From assembly GCF_039521745.1 (NCBI RefSeq), contig NZ_BAAACT010000018.1: a DNA stretch of 64,000 bases. One strand, written 5' to 3'. The stretch is from Faecalicatena contorta (lineage in GTDB: Bacteria; Bacillota; Clostridia; Lachnospirales; Lachnospiraceae). A program made the translations under genes and the position numbers. Within the stretch, counting starts at the first letter, position 1, and every line of letters begins with the position of its first letter. The notes under the pieces are model-generated. The model made no database searches and was not told where the DNA came from. It worked only from the letters and a program-made list of their open reading frames with translations. This document shows, in pieces, positions 44,174-53,591 of the stretch.

Positions 44174-45040
44174 ATGATACGGTTCTTAGCACTTAAGTCC
44201 GATAATTTTCTTACAAATCCAGAGTCCTTCGGTACATTTATCGGAACAGTCATTCAAAATATAGAAAAGCAATGTTCGCGTGCCAACTGGACTATGGTTG
44301 TTTCTGTTGTTTCCGTACAAAACTTCCAGGAGGAAATCAGCCACCTTCAGACTTCTCAGGCCTGTGATGGCACTATTATATTAGGAACTAACTTAACAGA
44401 CATCCAGCTTTCAGAAATATCCTCTCGCTTCAATAATTTTGTGATCCTGGATAATGCCGCACCTCTTATGGATATAAACGCTGTATCTATCAACAATTAT
44501 CAGGGCGGACATTTAGCGGCGGAATATTTACTGCAAAATCATCATAATAGAATTGCATATATTGGAAGTAAGGAACGTTATAGAAATTTTCAAGAACGGG
44601 AAAACGGTTTTCTTGACGCACTGCAATCAAAGCACATTTCCCCTTGCAGCACCATCCACATCTCACAGGAAACAGGGATGGCACAAATAGATTTCGGCAG
44701 GTTTCTCAGCGAATCAGCATTCGATGCGACTGCTATTTTTTGTGAAAGTGATTATATGGCTATCGGAGTGATGAAAGCTTTGAGCAGCTATAAATTAGAC
44801 GTCCCTAATAAAGTGTCTGTAATCGGTTTTGATGATGTTGCCGAAAGTACCATGGTAACTCCTGAGCTCACTACCGTCAGCGTAAATCGTGATGCACTTG
44901 CAGGCTTAGCCTTTAAACGCCTGCATGATATGATTTTGAGTATCGATACACACAAAGCAGTGGTAAAACAGACTATCAACACTACATTGGCGCTCCGAAA
45001 TTCAGTATGTTTTTATAACAATCTAAATGATATTATGTAG
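44174..45040 (+). pseudogene. LacI-family regulator lacking its DNA-binding domain
   Basis: 288 codons of a periplasmic-binding-like LacI/GalR sensor domain: DGTIILGTNLTD, SINNYQGGHLAAEYLLQNHHNRIAYIG, AIFCESDYMAIGVMKAL, VSVIGFDDV and LTTVSVNRDALAGLAFKRL. The usual 50-60 residue HTH and hinge helix are absent; the frame begins directly at the first strand of the sensor. Without them it cannot bind an operator. It may be expressed with the downstream lipoate ligase (11-base gap) but is probably inactive. Confidence 0.75.
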
Positions 45041-45051
45041 AGGTGATTATT

Positions 45052-46050
45052 ATGCTGTTCATTGATACTAAAACTCAGAATCCTTATTTCAACTTAGCCT
45101 GTGAAGACTATTTGTTCCATGATTTTAATGAGGATATATGTATGCTTTGGTCCAACACCCCCAGCCTTATCATTGGAAACAATCAAAACCCCTATTTTGA
45201 AATTAACATCCGGAAAGCAAATGAGCTGAACATCCCCATAATCAGAAGAATTACCGGAGGAGGGGCAGTTTACCATGACACCAATAACCTGAACTTTACT
45301 TTTATAAAAAGCAGGGCTGAACCATACGAAAATTTAGATTTTTCGTTATTTCTTATGCCAATTATCAGAGCCTTAAACGAAAATGGGATTACAGCAGAAT
45401 TGACATCACGCAATGATGTCCTTGTGAATGGCTATAAGATATCCGGCAATGCTGAACGCATTGAAAAGAACCGTATTTTACACCATGGCACTCTATTAAT
45501 TAACACAGATTTGTTTCAGATGAAACAGCTTCTGATTCCTCACAAAACATCTGCGAAACATCATTTTACCAAATCCGTCCCTCACCAGACAGCTAATTTA
45601 AACGATTTATATAAAACCGGCAGGAATAGTAAAAACTGGTTTGAACTTCTCCGAAACTCTCTTTTCAGACAGTTGAGACTTGACCGTTATTCCTTATCCA
45701 CAGCGGATCATGATAAAATTATGCTGCTTGCCAAAACAAAATACATGGATAAACATTGGACCTTCCCGGAAGATTTACCCCATGCATTTAAGAAGTCCGC
45801 CTATTACACCTGCGGTCTTTTAGAAGCCGACTTTACAGCTCAAGATAATATGATTTCAAATTTGAAACTATTTGGTGATTTCTTTCAGATAAAGGATATA
45901 ACTGATCTCACAGATGCAGTATCGGATGTCCCTCTAAACATATATTCTTTAGAGAAAGCACTGCAGCCGCTTGACGTTTCAGAGTATATCAGTGGATTAA
46001 CAACGACAGATTTTATAAAATTCATATTGTCCCTGATGGAAGAACTATAA
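45052..46050 (+). CDS. lplA: Lipoate-protein ligase A family protein
   Basis: About 332 residues. The family motifs are SLIIGNNQNPYFEIN, RRITGGGAVYHD (the lipoyl-adenylate loop) and the lysine motif NGYKISGNAERI, with a C-terminal accessory domain. It would attach lipoate to E2 or GcvH proteins in the cytoplasm. ATG 45052 has AGAGG eight bases upstream; GTG 45043 is the alternative. It does not fit the polysaccharide theme and is likely a bystander next to the truncated LacI gene. Confidence 0.85.
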   Translation: MLFIDTKTQNPYFNLACEDYLFHDFNEDICMLWSNTPSLIIGNNQNPYFEINIRKANELNIPIIRRITGGGAVYHDTNNLNFTFIKSRAEPYENLDFSLFLMPIIRALNENGITAELTSRNDVLVNGYKISGNAERIEKNRILHHGTLLINTDLFQMKQLLIPHKTSAKHHFTKSVPHQTANLNDLYKTGRNSKNWFELLRNSLFRQLRLDRYSLSTADHDKIMLLAKTKYMDKHWTFPEDLPHAFKKSAYYTCGLLEADFTAQDNMISNLKLFGDFFQIKDITDLTDAVSDVPLNIYSLEKALQPLDVSEYISGLTTTDFIKFILSLMEEL

Positions 46051-46066
46051 CTCAACCCATTAAATA

Positions 46067-46110
46067 AGAACTGCCATGCAGAAAGTGCAGCCTTTCTCAT
46101 GGCAGTTCTT
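46067..46110. terminator. Bidirectional terminator between lplA and sulfatase pseudogene
   Basis: Stem of about 19 bp, AAGAACTGCCATG...GAAAG / CTTTCTCATGGCAGTTCTT, between convergent genes and followed by T-rich sequence on the plus strand. It shares its arms with the 40091-40127 hairpin. Confidence 0.75.
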
Positions 46111-46127
46111 AATCTTTATTTTTTATT

Positions 46128-47723
46128 TTACGAATAACATGTTCTTTCCTGCACCGGTTCTTCTGAGTGCATCTGCTCCCATATACGCAGCAGTAGCTCC
46201 GTCTCATTCCATCTGCACTCTGCTGTTCTGCAGGCAGACATTTCGTCTCTCGCAGAATCATAGTATCTGAATAAGCATTCTAATAATTTCTTTTTTGTAT
46301 ACTCATATTGAGGATTATCCCACAGATTTAAATACTGATTTTTATCCTCTAAAAGATCATACAGTTCTCCCTGAATGCTATCCATATACGCAACCAGCTT
46401 ATACCGATCTGTTACTATCATTCTCTGGTAAAACTGCTCCCTGACAGGCCGGTTTTCAATTATCACAAACTCCCTGACCAGGCGTGACCGCCCCGCAAGT
46501 ACCGAAACCTGTGATATGCCATGCATGCTCTCAATTGCGGTTTTCCCCGCAGTCTCCAATATGGTAGGTGCTATGTCCACAAGGGAACATAATGCGTCGG
46601 TTTTAGTACCCCCATTCTTCTGATTTACATTTTTTATGATCAGAGGGACATTGTATACCTCTTCAAAGGCCGGAAAACCTTTGTACACATATCCATGATT
46701 CCCCAGATAATCTCCGTGATCCGTTGTAAAAATAATCATCGTATTATCATAAATTCCAAGTTCTTTTAATTTATCTAAAACTTTGCCGATTTCCTCATCC
46801 ATAAGCTTCATCATACCATGATGCACAGCCGTAATTTCCCTGAAATACTGCTCGTCTCCAAACAAATGGGCTGATGCTGCAGAAGGAACTCCTATTCCAT
46901 CATGGAACGGCAGTGCTTCTATACCGCCATAGTACAACTGATTGTAACAATCCGGTCGTTTATCATGCTCACCTTCCTTATATCCCAGATAATCCACTTC
47001 CTCTGGTTTATATGTATTAGCATATGGTTCCGGGACTACATGAGGATCATGGGGATCCGAAAAGCTGACCCACATAGCAAACGGCTTACTCGCATCACGC
47101 TCCTCCAGATACGCTATTGCCGTCTCGGATGTAAAGACACTCGGATGCCACTCCCTCCTAATTTTCCACGTACCATGTTCTCTAAAAGAATCTGTAGGCT
47201 TATAGTTAAAAAGTTCCTCTATTTTTTGGTCACTGCACCCTCTTTCTTTCAGCCATACCCGATAGTGCATCCCCGCTGTAAAAGGGTATTTTGTGTGACC
47301 ATTGTATAGCTGAACCTTGTCAAAGCCATAGTAAGGTCCCTGGAATTCCTTCCAAAACACTTCCTGATCCGCCCTTCCCGAATATTCCGCCGAAACAGGG
47401 TCTGACAGCTGCTGAAAATGGGCTTTTCCCACAAAATACGTGTCATATTCCATGCCCTTTAATTACTCTGCAAATCCAGACGCTTGTTCGCTTAATGCCG
47501 TTCCGATGCTATACGCACCATGCATCGAGCCCAACTGTCCTGTTAAAATACTCGCTCTGGAATGCGTACATGTCGGATGTGCCGTGTAAGCCCGTGAATA
47601 CACCACTGCATCTTCTCCAAGGTGATCCAGGTTCGGCGTGCTGATTTTATGGTTATAACACCCAATGGAGTCTTTTCTTTGCTGGTCCGATGTAATAATT
47701 AAGATATTAGGTTTCCTTTCCAT
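46128..47723 (-). pseudogene. S1 sulfatase interrupted by an in-frame TAA
   Basis: An 86-codon first part (IITSDQQRKDSIGCYNHK; maturation-like motif C52-T-H-S-R, then ILTGQ) ends at TAA (47463-47465). The same frame then continues LKGMEYDTYFVGKAHFQQ through IIFTTDHGDYLGNHGYVYKG, about 530 codons in all. The junction is exactly where other sulfatases read an unbroken LKxxGYDTxxVGKxHF. His replaces the usual Pro in C-x-P-S-R, another possible lesion or a subfamily trait. The gene ends the operon with two UroD-like genes and an importer. Confidence 0.8.
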
Positions 47724-47828
47724 GCCTCAGATTCCTCCTGTGATTTATAAAATATCCAGCTGTTTTAATAACTCTATATACATCTCCTTTTTCTCCTCAG
47801 AGATCATTGGCATATTGCAGTTCATCCT

Positions 47829-48839
47829 TTACGGCTTCTCTAAAAACTGTGCTACCACTGCCATCTGCTCCATACTGTCTCCGGGTATCTGTATGTTCAT
47901 ACCTGCCCGTTCAATGCGCTCATACAGTTCACGGTAATGCCCACAGGGCGGACTGCCGTCTCCCGGCACCCACTGGATGGCTTTTAGCCCGGGCAGCTTT
48001 AGCAACTTCTCCAAATGCCTGATCTGCCCCGAACCATCCATATGATACATCGTCCTTGGCAGCAAGCTGCAGAAACCTGCCAAATTAGGCAATTCAAACT
48101 CCGTAAACATGTCCGTTCCTATCATATAGCTGAAATCCGACTGAATCACATAGCTGGGTTCACTGCTTAAAAGAGAAGACCAGTCCGTGTATCCGAATTC
48201 TTCCATTCTCAAATACTCAGAAAATTTTGTATAGATTTCCTTCCAGCATTGAAAAATTTGACCGCACAAAATCTTTATCTGCTCAGGATAGTCATGCAGA
48301 TCATACAAAAGCAACTCCCCCGGGCGAAATACAGCTAAGATATCCAGTATCCCTCCAATGTCAGGCATGGAAAGCAAAAGTCTCCCCTCAAACCTCTCAG
48401 ATGCCCTTTCCATAAGCGCTTTCAGCCTGAGGAACCATGGATTGTCTTCATTAAAGCTCAAATGCAGATCCTCTGGTTTACGTATCCGCCCCGGCTTAAA
48501 CCATACGTTGCCGGTGGAATTATCAAGTACCGCACCTAATATGGCAGCGATAATTCCTGGTCCAAAACAGTCCAGACGAAACAATGGATAAGAATCTCCA
48601 ATATATTCATAAGAACAAAGTTCATATTCGATAGCATCCAAGACCCCATCCAAAGGAATTGTCCAGTCGTTACAGTTACTTTGGGACAATAACGGATACT
48701 TCGGTTTTGGTAAATCCGGCACACGGTTCTTCACCATAACCCCTGCCACCGGCCGCTCTGTCTTCTGTTCCCACCATAAATCATACAGAACCTTGGTTTC
48801 CGCCATTCTGGATGCACTAAACACTTTATCTATCTCCAT
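47829..48839 (-). CDS. UroD-superfamily protein 3
   Basis: 336 residues with a UroD-like barrel: YSYMIGTDMFTEFELPNLAGFCSLLP, then TMYHMDGSGQIRHLEKLLKLPGLKAIQWVPGDGSPP, typical of the family's substrate-pocket and dimer regions. HMDG replaces the H-x-C zinc pair. GGGAGG precedes the ATG. It forms an operon with a second UroD-like gene upstream and a sulfatase pseudogene downstream; the 105-bp gap to the latter contains only a weak 26-codon frame. The function is unknown. Confidence 0.72.
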   Translation of the reverse strand: MEIDKVFSASRMAETKVLYDLWWEQKTERPVAGVMVKNRVPDLPKPKYPLLSQSNCNDWTIPLDGVLDAIEYELCSYEYIGDSYPLFRLDCFGPGIIAAILGAVLDNSTGNVWFKPGRIRKPEDLHLSFNEDNPWFLRLKALMERASERFEGRLLLSMPDIGGILDILAVFRPGELLLYDLHDYPEQIKILCGQIFQCWKEIYTKFSEYLRMEEFGYTDWSSLLSSEPSYVIQSDFSYMIGTDMFTEFELPNLAGFCSLLPRTMYHMDGSGQIRHLEKLLKLPGLKAIQWVPGDGSPPCGHYRELYERIERAGMNIQIPGDSMEQMAVVAQFLEKP

Positions 48840-48890
48840 ATATTCCTCCCATACTTCGTTATTTTTTCCTCATGACTAATTGATAACGCA

Positions 48891-50060
48891 TTAATTCTGC
48901 ATCTCATAGCAGCGCCTTCTGTATGAAACATAATTGTCAAAATCAGCCTCCTCGGGCACCCCATGGTCACAGGTTGGAATATATCCCCCTCTTTTTTTCA
49001 TCACCGGCAGCACCTGATCTAAATAAGCATGCATCTCTTCTTTTGATTTTGAGAACATTCTTTTATCAATGCCTCCTGTTATAACAATATTCGGATATTT
49101 TTTTCCAATCTCTCTCACATCACTGCCGCTTGCCACTTCAAAGGGGCTGAATACCTGAAATCCAAGTTCCTGATACAGAGGGATTACAGACTCAATCTTT
49201 CCATCAGTATCCAAATGCAGATATAGCGTTCTGTCAGGATCCTGCTGCCTGCTTCTGACATTTTCTATTAATTTTCGGTAATAGGGAAATAAAAACTCAC
49301 GGATCATATGCGGTGAAATCAACGGACCCATATTATATGTAATATCCTCTCCAAAAAACAGCTCGTCTAATGTGACAAATTGCTGGTGGTAAGCTGCAAC
49401 CGCATCCGCAAGCTCCAGCCATTTTTTCATACACACATGGATCAGCTCCGGGTCATCATAGACAAGATACAGAAGATTTTCCGGTCCCATCAGGCTCCGC
49501 AAATACATAAATCCTCCGCAGAAACGCTGTACCATCATGTCTCCCCGTTTTGCCCCCGCAATTGCCAGAGGAATTCTTTTGTCAAGAGCCTTATAGCGTT
49601 CTTTATCCGATGGATCCATACGCCATTCACAGGCCGTCTTCCATGTCTCTATATCCCGGACCGGATGCCCCAGATATTCGGGCATATATCCGGTTCTGCT
49701 CCTTTTATATACTAATACCGTCCTTCCATATTCATCCTGTATAACCTCCTTATCCCCCCTGTCTTCCAGCACCTTATCTTCAAATCGGGGGTAAAACTCT
49801 GCCGCTTCCCAGTTTGCACCATTTAAATAAAACTGTCCTTCTTCCTCAAGAAAAAATTGTTTTTTCAGATACTCATCATATTCCCATGGGTCATGCCCGC
49901 CTTCTATTTTCCCCTGATTGTGCCAGGCTTCCAGACTATAATATCCAAATTCAGTCTGGATCCATTTGGAATCCGGTGTCACTTCATAGACAGCCCTTCT
50001 TATCCTTGCCCCATCAGACATTTTCTCTGCCTGCAGCATTCTTTTTATACCATCACACAT
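48891..50060 (-). CDS. UroD-superfamily protein 4
   Basis: About 389 residues. Motifs are LDELFFGEDITYNMGPLISPHMIREFLFPYY, LYLHLDTDGKIESVIPLYQELGFQVFSPFEVASG and GGYIPTCDHGVPEEADFDNY, all typical of UroD-like methyltransferase relatives. H-x-D stands where zinc enzymes have H-x-C. The start is ATG 50060 or the adjacent GTG, with AGGAGGG upstream. It follows the MalG-type permease on the same strand, so it is tied to sugar import. The function is unknown. Confidence 0.75.
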   Translation of the reverse strand: MCDGIKRMLQAEKMSDGARIRRAVYEVTPDSKWIQTEFGYYSLEAWHNQGKIEGGHDPWEYDEYLKKQFFLEEEGQFYLNGANWEAAEFYPRFEDKVLEDRGDKEVIQDEYGRTVLVYKRSRTGYMPEYLGHPVRDIETWKTACEWRMDPSDKERYKALDKRIPLAIAGAKRGDMMVQRFCGGFMYLRSLMGPENLLYLVYDDPELIHVCMKKWLELADAVAAYHQQFVTLDELFFGEDITYNMGPLISPHMIREFLFPYYRKLIENVRSRQQDPDRTLYLHLDTDGKIESVIPLYQELGFQVFSPFEVASGSDVREIGKKYPNIVITGGIDKRMFSKSKEEMHAYLDQVLPVMKKRGGYIPTCDHGVPEEADFDNYVSYRRRCYEMQN

Positions 50061-50125
50061 CACTGGTTACCCTCCTGTAAAATAATTGCTGTTGTTTACA
50101 GCATGCCGCTGTGGACGGCAGCCTG

Positions 50126-50950
50126 TTACTTCAATACTGCCCCAGCTGTCAACGCATTTTCAATTTGCTTATTCCCGATACAATACAGAATGCAGATAGG
50201 AATACTGGTCATAATCATAGCCGCTCCTATAATCCCCCAATCTGCTGAACCGATGCTCACAAAAAAATCCAGAAGCCCAACTGTAAGGGGACGCATATTT
50301 TCCTTTGCCCCAAGAACAAGCGCAAGCGGGAACTCATTCCAGACATGAATACTGATTAAAACAATCTGTGTTGCCAGCGCTGGCTTTACGACCGGAAAGA
50401 TCACCCGAAAGAAGCACTGATATACATTACAGCCATCCAGACAGGCCGCCTCCTCCAGTTCATGCGGAATCCCCCTTAAAAAGGCATTCAGCATCAGCAC
50501 GCATGAAGCAAGCTGAAACGCCACATACGGAAGAATCAACGCCAATTTCGTTTCCTTAATCCCCATACTGTCCACCATTTTATACAGTGGAATCAGTGTT
50601 ACCTGTGCAGGAATAATGAGCCCCATTGTAATATAGGTCAACGCCGCTTTTGCATACCGCCAATTCATTCTGCTTACTGCAAAGGCAAGCATACTTCCAA
50701 TCAAAACTGTGATAACTGCAGTACAGACTGTATAAACCAGACTATTGTACATATATTTAAAGAAAGGGTGACTTGCTAAAGCCTCCGCATAATTGTTTAA
50801 GTCCCACAGTTTCGGAAATCCAAATGGATTTGTATAGATTTCACCAGCATTCTTTAACGACATTGTTATCATCCAGTACAGTGGATATATAAAACTCGCG
50901 CCTGTAATAATTAAAAGCGCTGCTGGTATCCACTTCTTTGCTTTTCTCAT
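50126..50950 (-). CDS. Sugar ABC transporter permease, MalG type
   Basis: 274 residues, six membrane segments, with the EAA loop (ELEEAACLDGCNVYQCF) and a C-terminal NALTAGAVLK. AAAGGGG precedes the ATG. It belongs to the second importer set (51979-53354 binding protein, 51002-51886 MalF). The ATPase is not encoded nearby. Confidence 0.92.
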   Translation of the reverse strand: MRKAKKWIPAALLIITGASFIYPLYWMITMSLKNAGEIYTNPFGFPKLWDLNNYAEALASHPFFKYMYNSLVYTVCTAVITVLIGSMLAFAVSRMNWRYAKAALTYITMGLIIPAQVTLIPLYKMVDSMGIKETKLALILPYVAFQLASCVLMLNAFLRGIPHELEEAACLDGCNVYQCFFRVIFPVVKPALATQIVLISIHVWNEFPLALVLGAKENMRPLTVGLLDFFVSIGSADWGIIGAAMIMTSIPICILYCIGNKQIENALTAGAVLK

Positions 50951-51001
50951 ATAGTTCCCCTTTCCAGGCCTGTCAGAACGTTAATTTCCATATTCATCCG
51001 G

Positions 51002-51886
51002 CTAATATTCCACTCTCTCGTCCTTAAAAATCTTATTAATAATTAATGTTACAACTAAGCACTCTATAATAAACAAAATAGCAATTGCACTCCCTTTCCC
51101 AAACTCAGAGGTAGAAAAAGCGAGATAGTACATCTGGTACATCGCTGTCCTTGACAGATCGCCTGGTCCTCCGCTTGTCATAACCCTGACATAGGCAAAC
51201 ATCCCCATGGAACCCAGAGTCGAAATCGTAAATACGTATTTGATAACATCCTTCAACAAAGGAATGGTGATGGTCAGACTGGCTTTCCAAAAGCCGGCGC
51301 CATCCATCTGGGCCGCTTCATAGTAGTTCCTTGGAATAGATTTGATTCCGGCATAAAACAGAAGGCAATTCAGGCCGATATACTGCCATAAAAAAGTAAA
51401 CGCTATACAGATTATCACAAGCCCCTTCTCCGAAAGCCATGAACGAACTGCCCAGGAAGCGCCGATATTCCTTAACAGTGTATTCATAAGCCCCCACTGC
51501 GGCTCATAGATCGCAATCCACATCTGTGAAATCACCGTTACCGAAAGGATTGCAGGGAATACAGATGTAAACTTAAAAAAATTCCGAACCCTGGCGGTCT
51601 GTCTGTCGATAACCAGTGCAAACATTAGCGAAACAGGCAGCGCTACGAAAATACTAAGAAGTACAATAATAAAGGTATTGAGGTTTGCCCTCTGGAAGGA
51701 AGAGGACTTAAGCACATCTATATAATTCTGAAGCCCCACAAACCCATGGCTCTGAAATCCGTCATGCTTTTGAAAACTGATGAAAAGTTCCGGAATCAGC
51801 GGATATACGACAAACACTGTAAAAATCAGCAGTGCCGGCGCCGCAAAGATAAAGACTGCCTTTTTACTTTTATAGCAAGAATTCAT
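51002..51886 (-). CDS. Sugar ABC transporter permease, MalF type
   Basis: 294 residues with six to seven membrane segments, the EAA loop (YYEAAQMDGAGFWKAS) and a GGPGDLSRT motif. GAGGAGG precedes the ATG. It is followed by the MalG-type partner 51 bases on. If the upstream binding protein is really frameshifted, this importer may be non-functional or use another binding protein. Confidence 0.92.
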   Translation of the reverse strand: MNSCYKSKKAVFIFAAPALLIFTVFVVYPLIPELFISFQKHDGFQSHGFVGLQNYIDVLKSSSFQRANLNTFIIVLLSIFVALPVSLMFALVIDRQTARVRNFFKFTSVFPAILSVTVISQMWIAIYEPQWGLMNTLLRNIGASWAVRSWLSEKGLVIICIAFTFLWQYIGLNCLLFYAGIKSIPRNYYEAAQMDGAGFWKASLTITIPLLKDVIKYVFTISTLGSMGMFAYVRVMTSGGPGDLSRTAMYQMYYLAFSTSEFGKGSAIAILFIIECLVVTLIINKIFKDERVEY

Positions 51887-51978
51887 ATATTACCTCCTCA
51901 GGACATGCCCTGGTTTCTAAACATGCACTTTTCTGAAAGAAAAAGGGAATCCCCAAACAGGCTCCCTTCTTCTGTTAT

Positions 51979-53354
51979 TTACTCAAACCATGTATTTTCC
52001 TTCCAAACCGGATTGAAGTCTTTTGCAAAGTCTTCACCTGAATACTCTCCCGTCAGCAGATTTGAGCCATAGCTGGCAAACTCGGCCGAAACCTTTGTAT
52101 CCATACAGTTCAGCATTAAAGATGGGATCTTTTTTTCAGCTCCATCATATAGCTCCATATTTTTTTCATCAATTCCGTGAGTTCCCCGGATTCAATTCCG
52201 GTCTGATAATTAAGCATGGACCCTTGTTCCGCATAAAACTTCGCCTCCTGTTCCACGCAAAACTCCGCCAGCTTCACAGCCGTTTCCACATTAGCTCCGT
52301 CCGGATTGACCGCATATCCATTCAGCGGCGAACCCCAGTACTGCGTAGTCTCCTCCACTTCTACACCCTCTTTGGCGCTTGGCCACATGAAAAGATCCAC
52401 TTTGATATCCTCAAGCGCTGCCATTGCCGGAACCTCCCATGTAAATCCGCCAAACATTGCACTGCGTCCGGATGTAAACATATCCCTTGCATTTGTATAG
52501 GATAAATTCGTGACTCCGTCAGGGAACGCACCGGCTTTTGCCAGCTCCTGAATCCGGTTGGCTGCATTAATTGCCACAGGATTGGAAAAATCCGTCTTGT
52601 TCTGCAGCAAATCCATTGCCACCTGGGGATCTTCTATCTGGATCATGGTCTGCATCATATAGAGCTGCGGTGCCCATCCGCCTTGCCCCGGCACCGCCAT
52701 AGGCACCTTTCCAATTTCCTTTAATTTTCTGCAGATGTCGAGAAGTTCCTCATAAGTTTTCGGAATTTCCAGACCATATTCTTCAAATATAGCCGTATTA
52801 TAAAAAATTCTGGGGGTAAAATACGTGTCTGCTCCGGAAGTCAGACAGTAAATATTCCCATCTGAAAATTTTAAAGCATCCGGTATCGCATAATTATCCA
52901 AAAAACCGTCCTCCGTTACGTAGTCCGTCAGATTCTCCATATTTCCGGCGCTTCGGATTGCCGCCGCACTGTCTGCCGTACTGTACCATACATCCGGCAA
53001 ATCTCCTGAGGCATTATATGTCTTGAGCTTGTTGGCCATGTCCTCGCCTCCGCCGCCCGGTTCGAACTCAACCTCCACGTCCGGGAGGGCTTCCGCAAGA
53101 TTCTCTTTAATGTATTCCAGAATCTTGGTCTGGTTACCATCCGTACTGATGCTCATAAGCCTGAGTTTTACTTTATCCCCTGCATTTTTTTCTTCTCCTA
53201 CAGTTTTTTTCTCCGTCTCCTCTTTGCCGCTTCCGCCACATCCTGCCAGACAGGTTGCCGTAAGCATTGCTGCCAATCCAATCCCCAACACTTTCTTCCA
53301 TTCCGACTTCCAGGAGTATAAAATGACTGTTAGCGTGTTCCTGAACGGTATCAA
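51979..53354 (-). pseudogene. Solute-binding lipoprotein with A-tract frameshift
   Basis: The main frame encodes a cluster B sugar-binding protein with lipobox CLAGC, VPGQGGWAPQLYMMQT and QYWGSPLNGYAVNPD. At an A7 tract (T7 at 52160-52166 on the plus strand) it runs out after a few odd residues. The next frame continues ELYDGAEKKIPSLMLN to NPVWKENTWFE and a stop at 51979, a typical C-terminus. One extra A restores the reading. The start is also odd: ATGGAAGAAAGTG at 53301 is one base out of frame with the signal peptide. This indicates decay, or homopolymer errors in the assembly. Confidence 0.75.
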
Positions 53355-53484
53355 TCTCGTTTAATACATTGCTCTCGACTTCTTCAATCTTATTCCCTAA
53401 TTCATCCATTTTATCGTCTACTGTTACTTTATTGGTTCCGATGTCGTGCAGCGAAGTGCACGGCACGGTCTGAACAGTAATCAT
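53320..53484 (-). other. Coiled-coil gene fragment fused upstream of the binding protein
   Basis: A frame from ATG 53484 reads KVTVDDKMDELGNKIEEVES, a heptad-patterned acidic coil, then loses meaning near 53320 where the binding-protein sequence begins in another frame. No ribosome site is visible. It looks like the start of an unrelated gene joined here by rearrangement, having removed the importer's own promoter region. Confidence 0.35.
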
Positions 53485-53591
53485 TATCGAAACTGCTTGA
53501 ACCTAATGTATCCAGACCTTGACATTTTTATAGGACAATTCTATAATTTAAAATATCAGTGATTACATAACGAAGAGAATTGGAGAATATC

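Noticed and set aside
47745..47825. 26-codon frame between the UroD gene and the sulfatase pseudogene
   Set aside because: It has an AAAGG too close to its ATG, no similarity I can name, and could be chance in a 105-bp gap.
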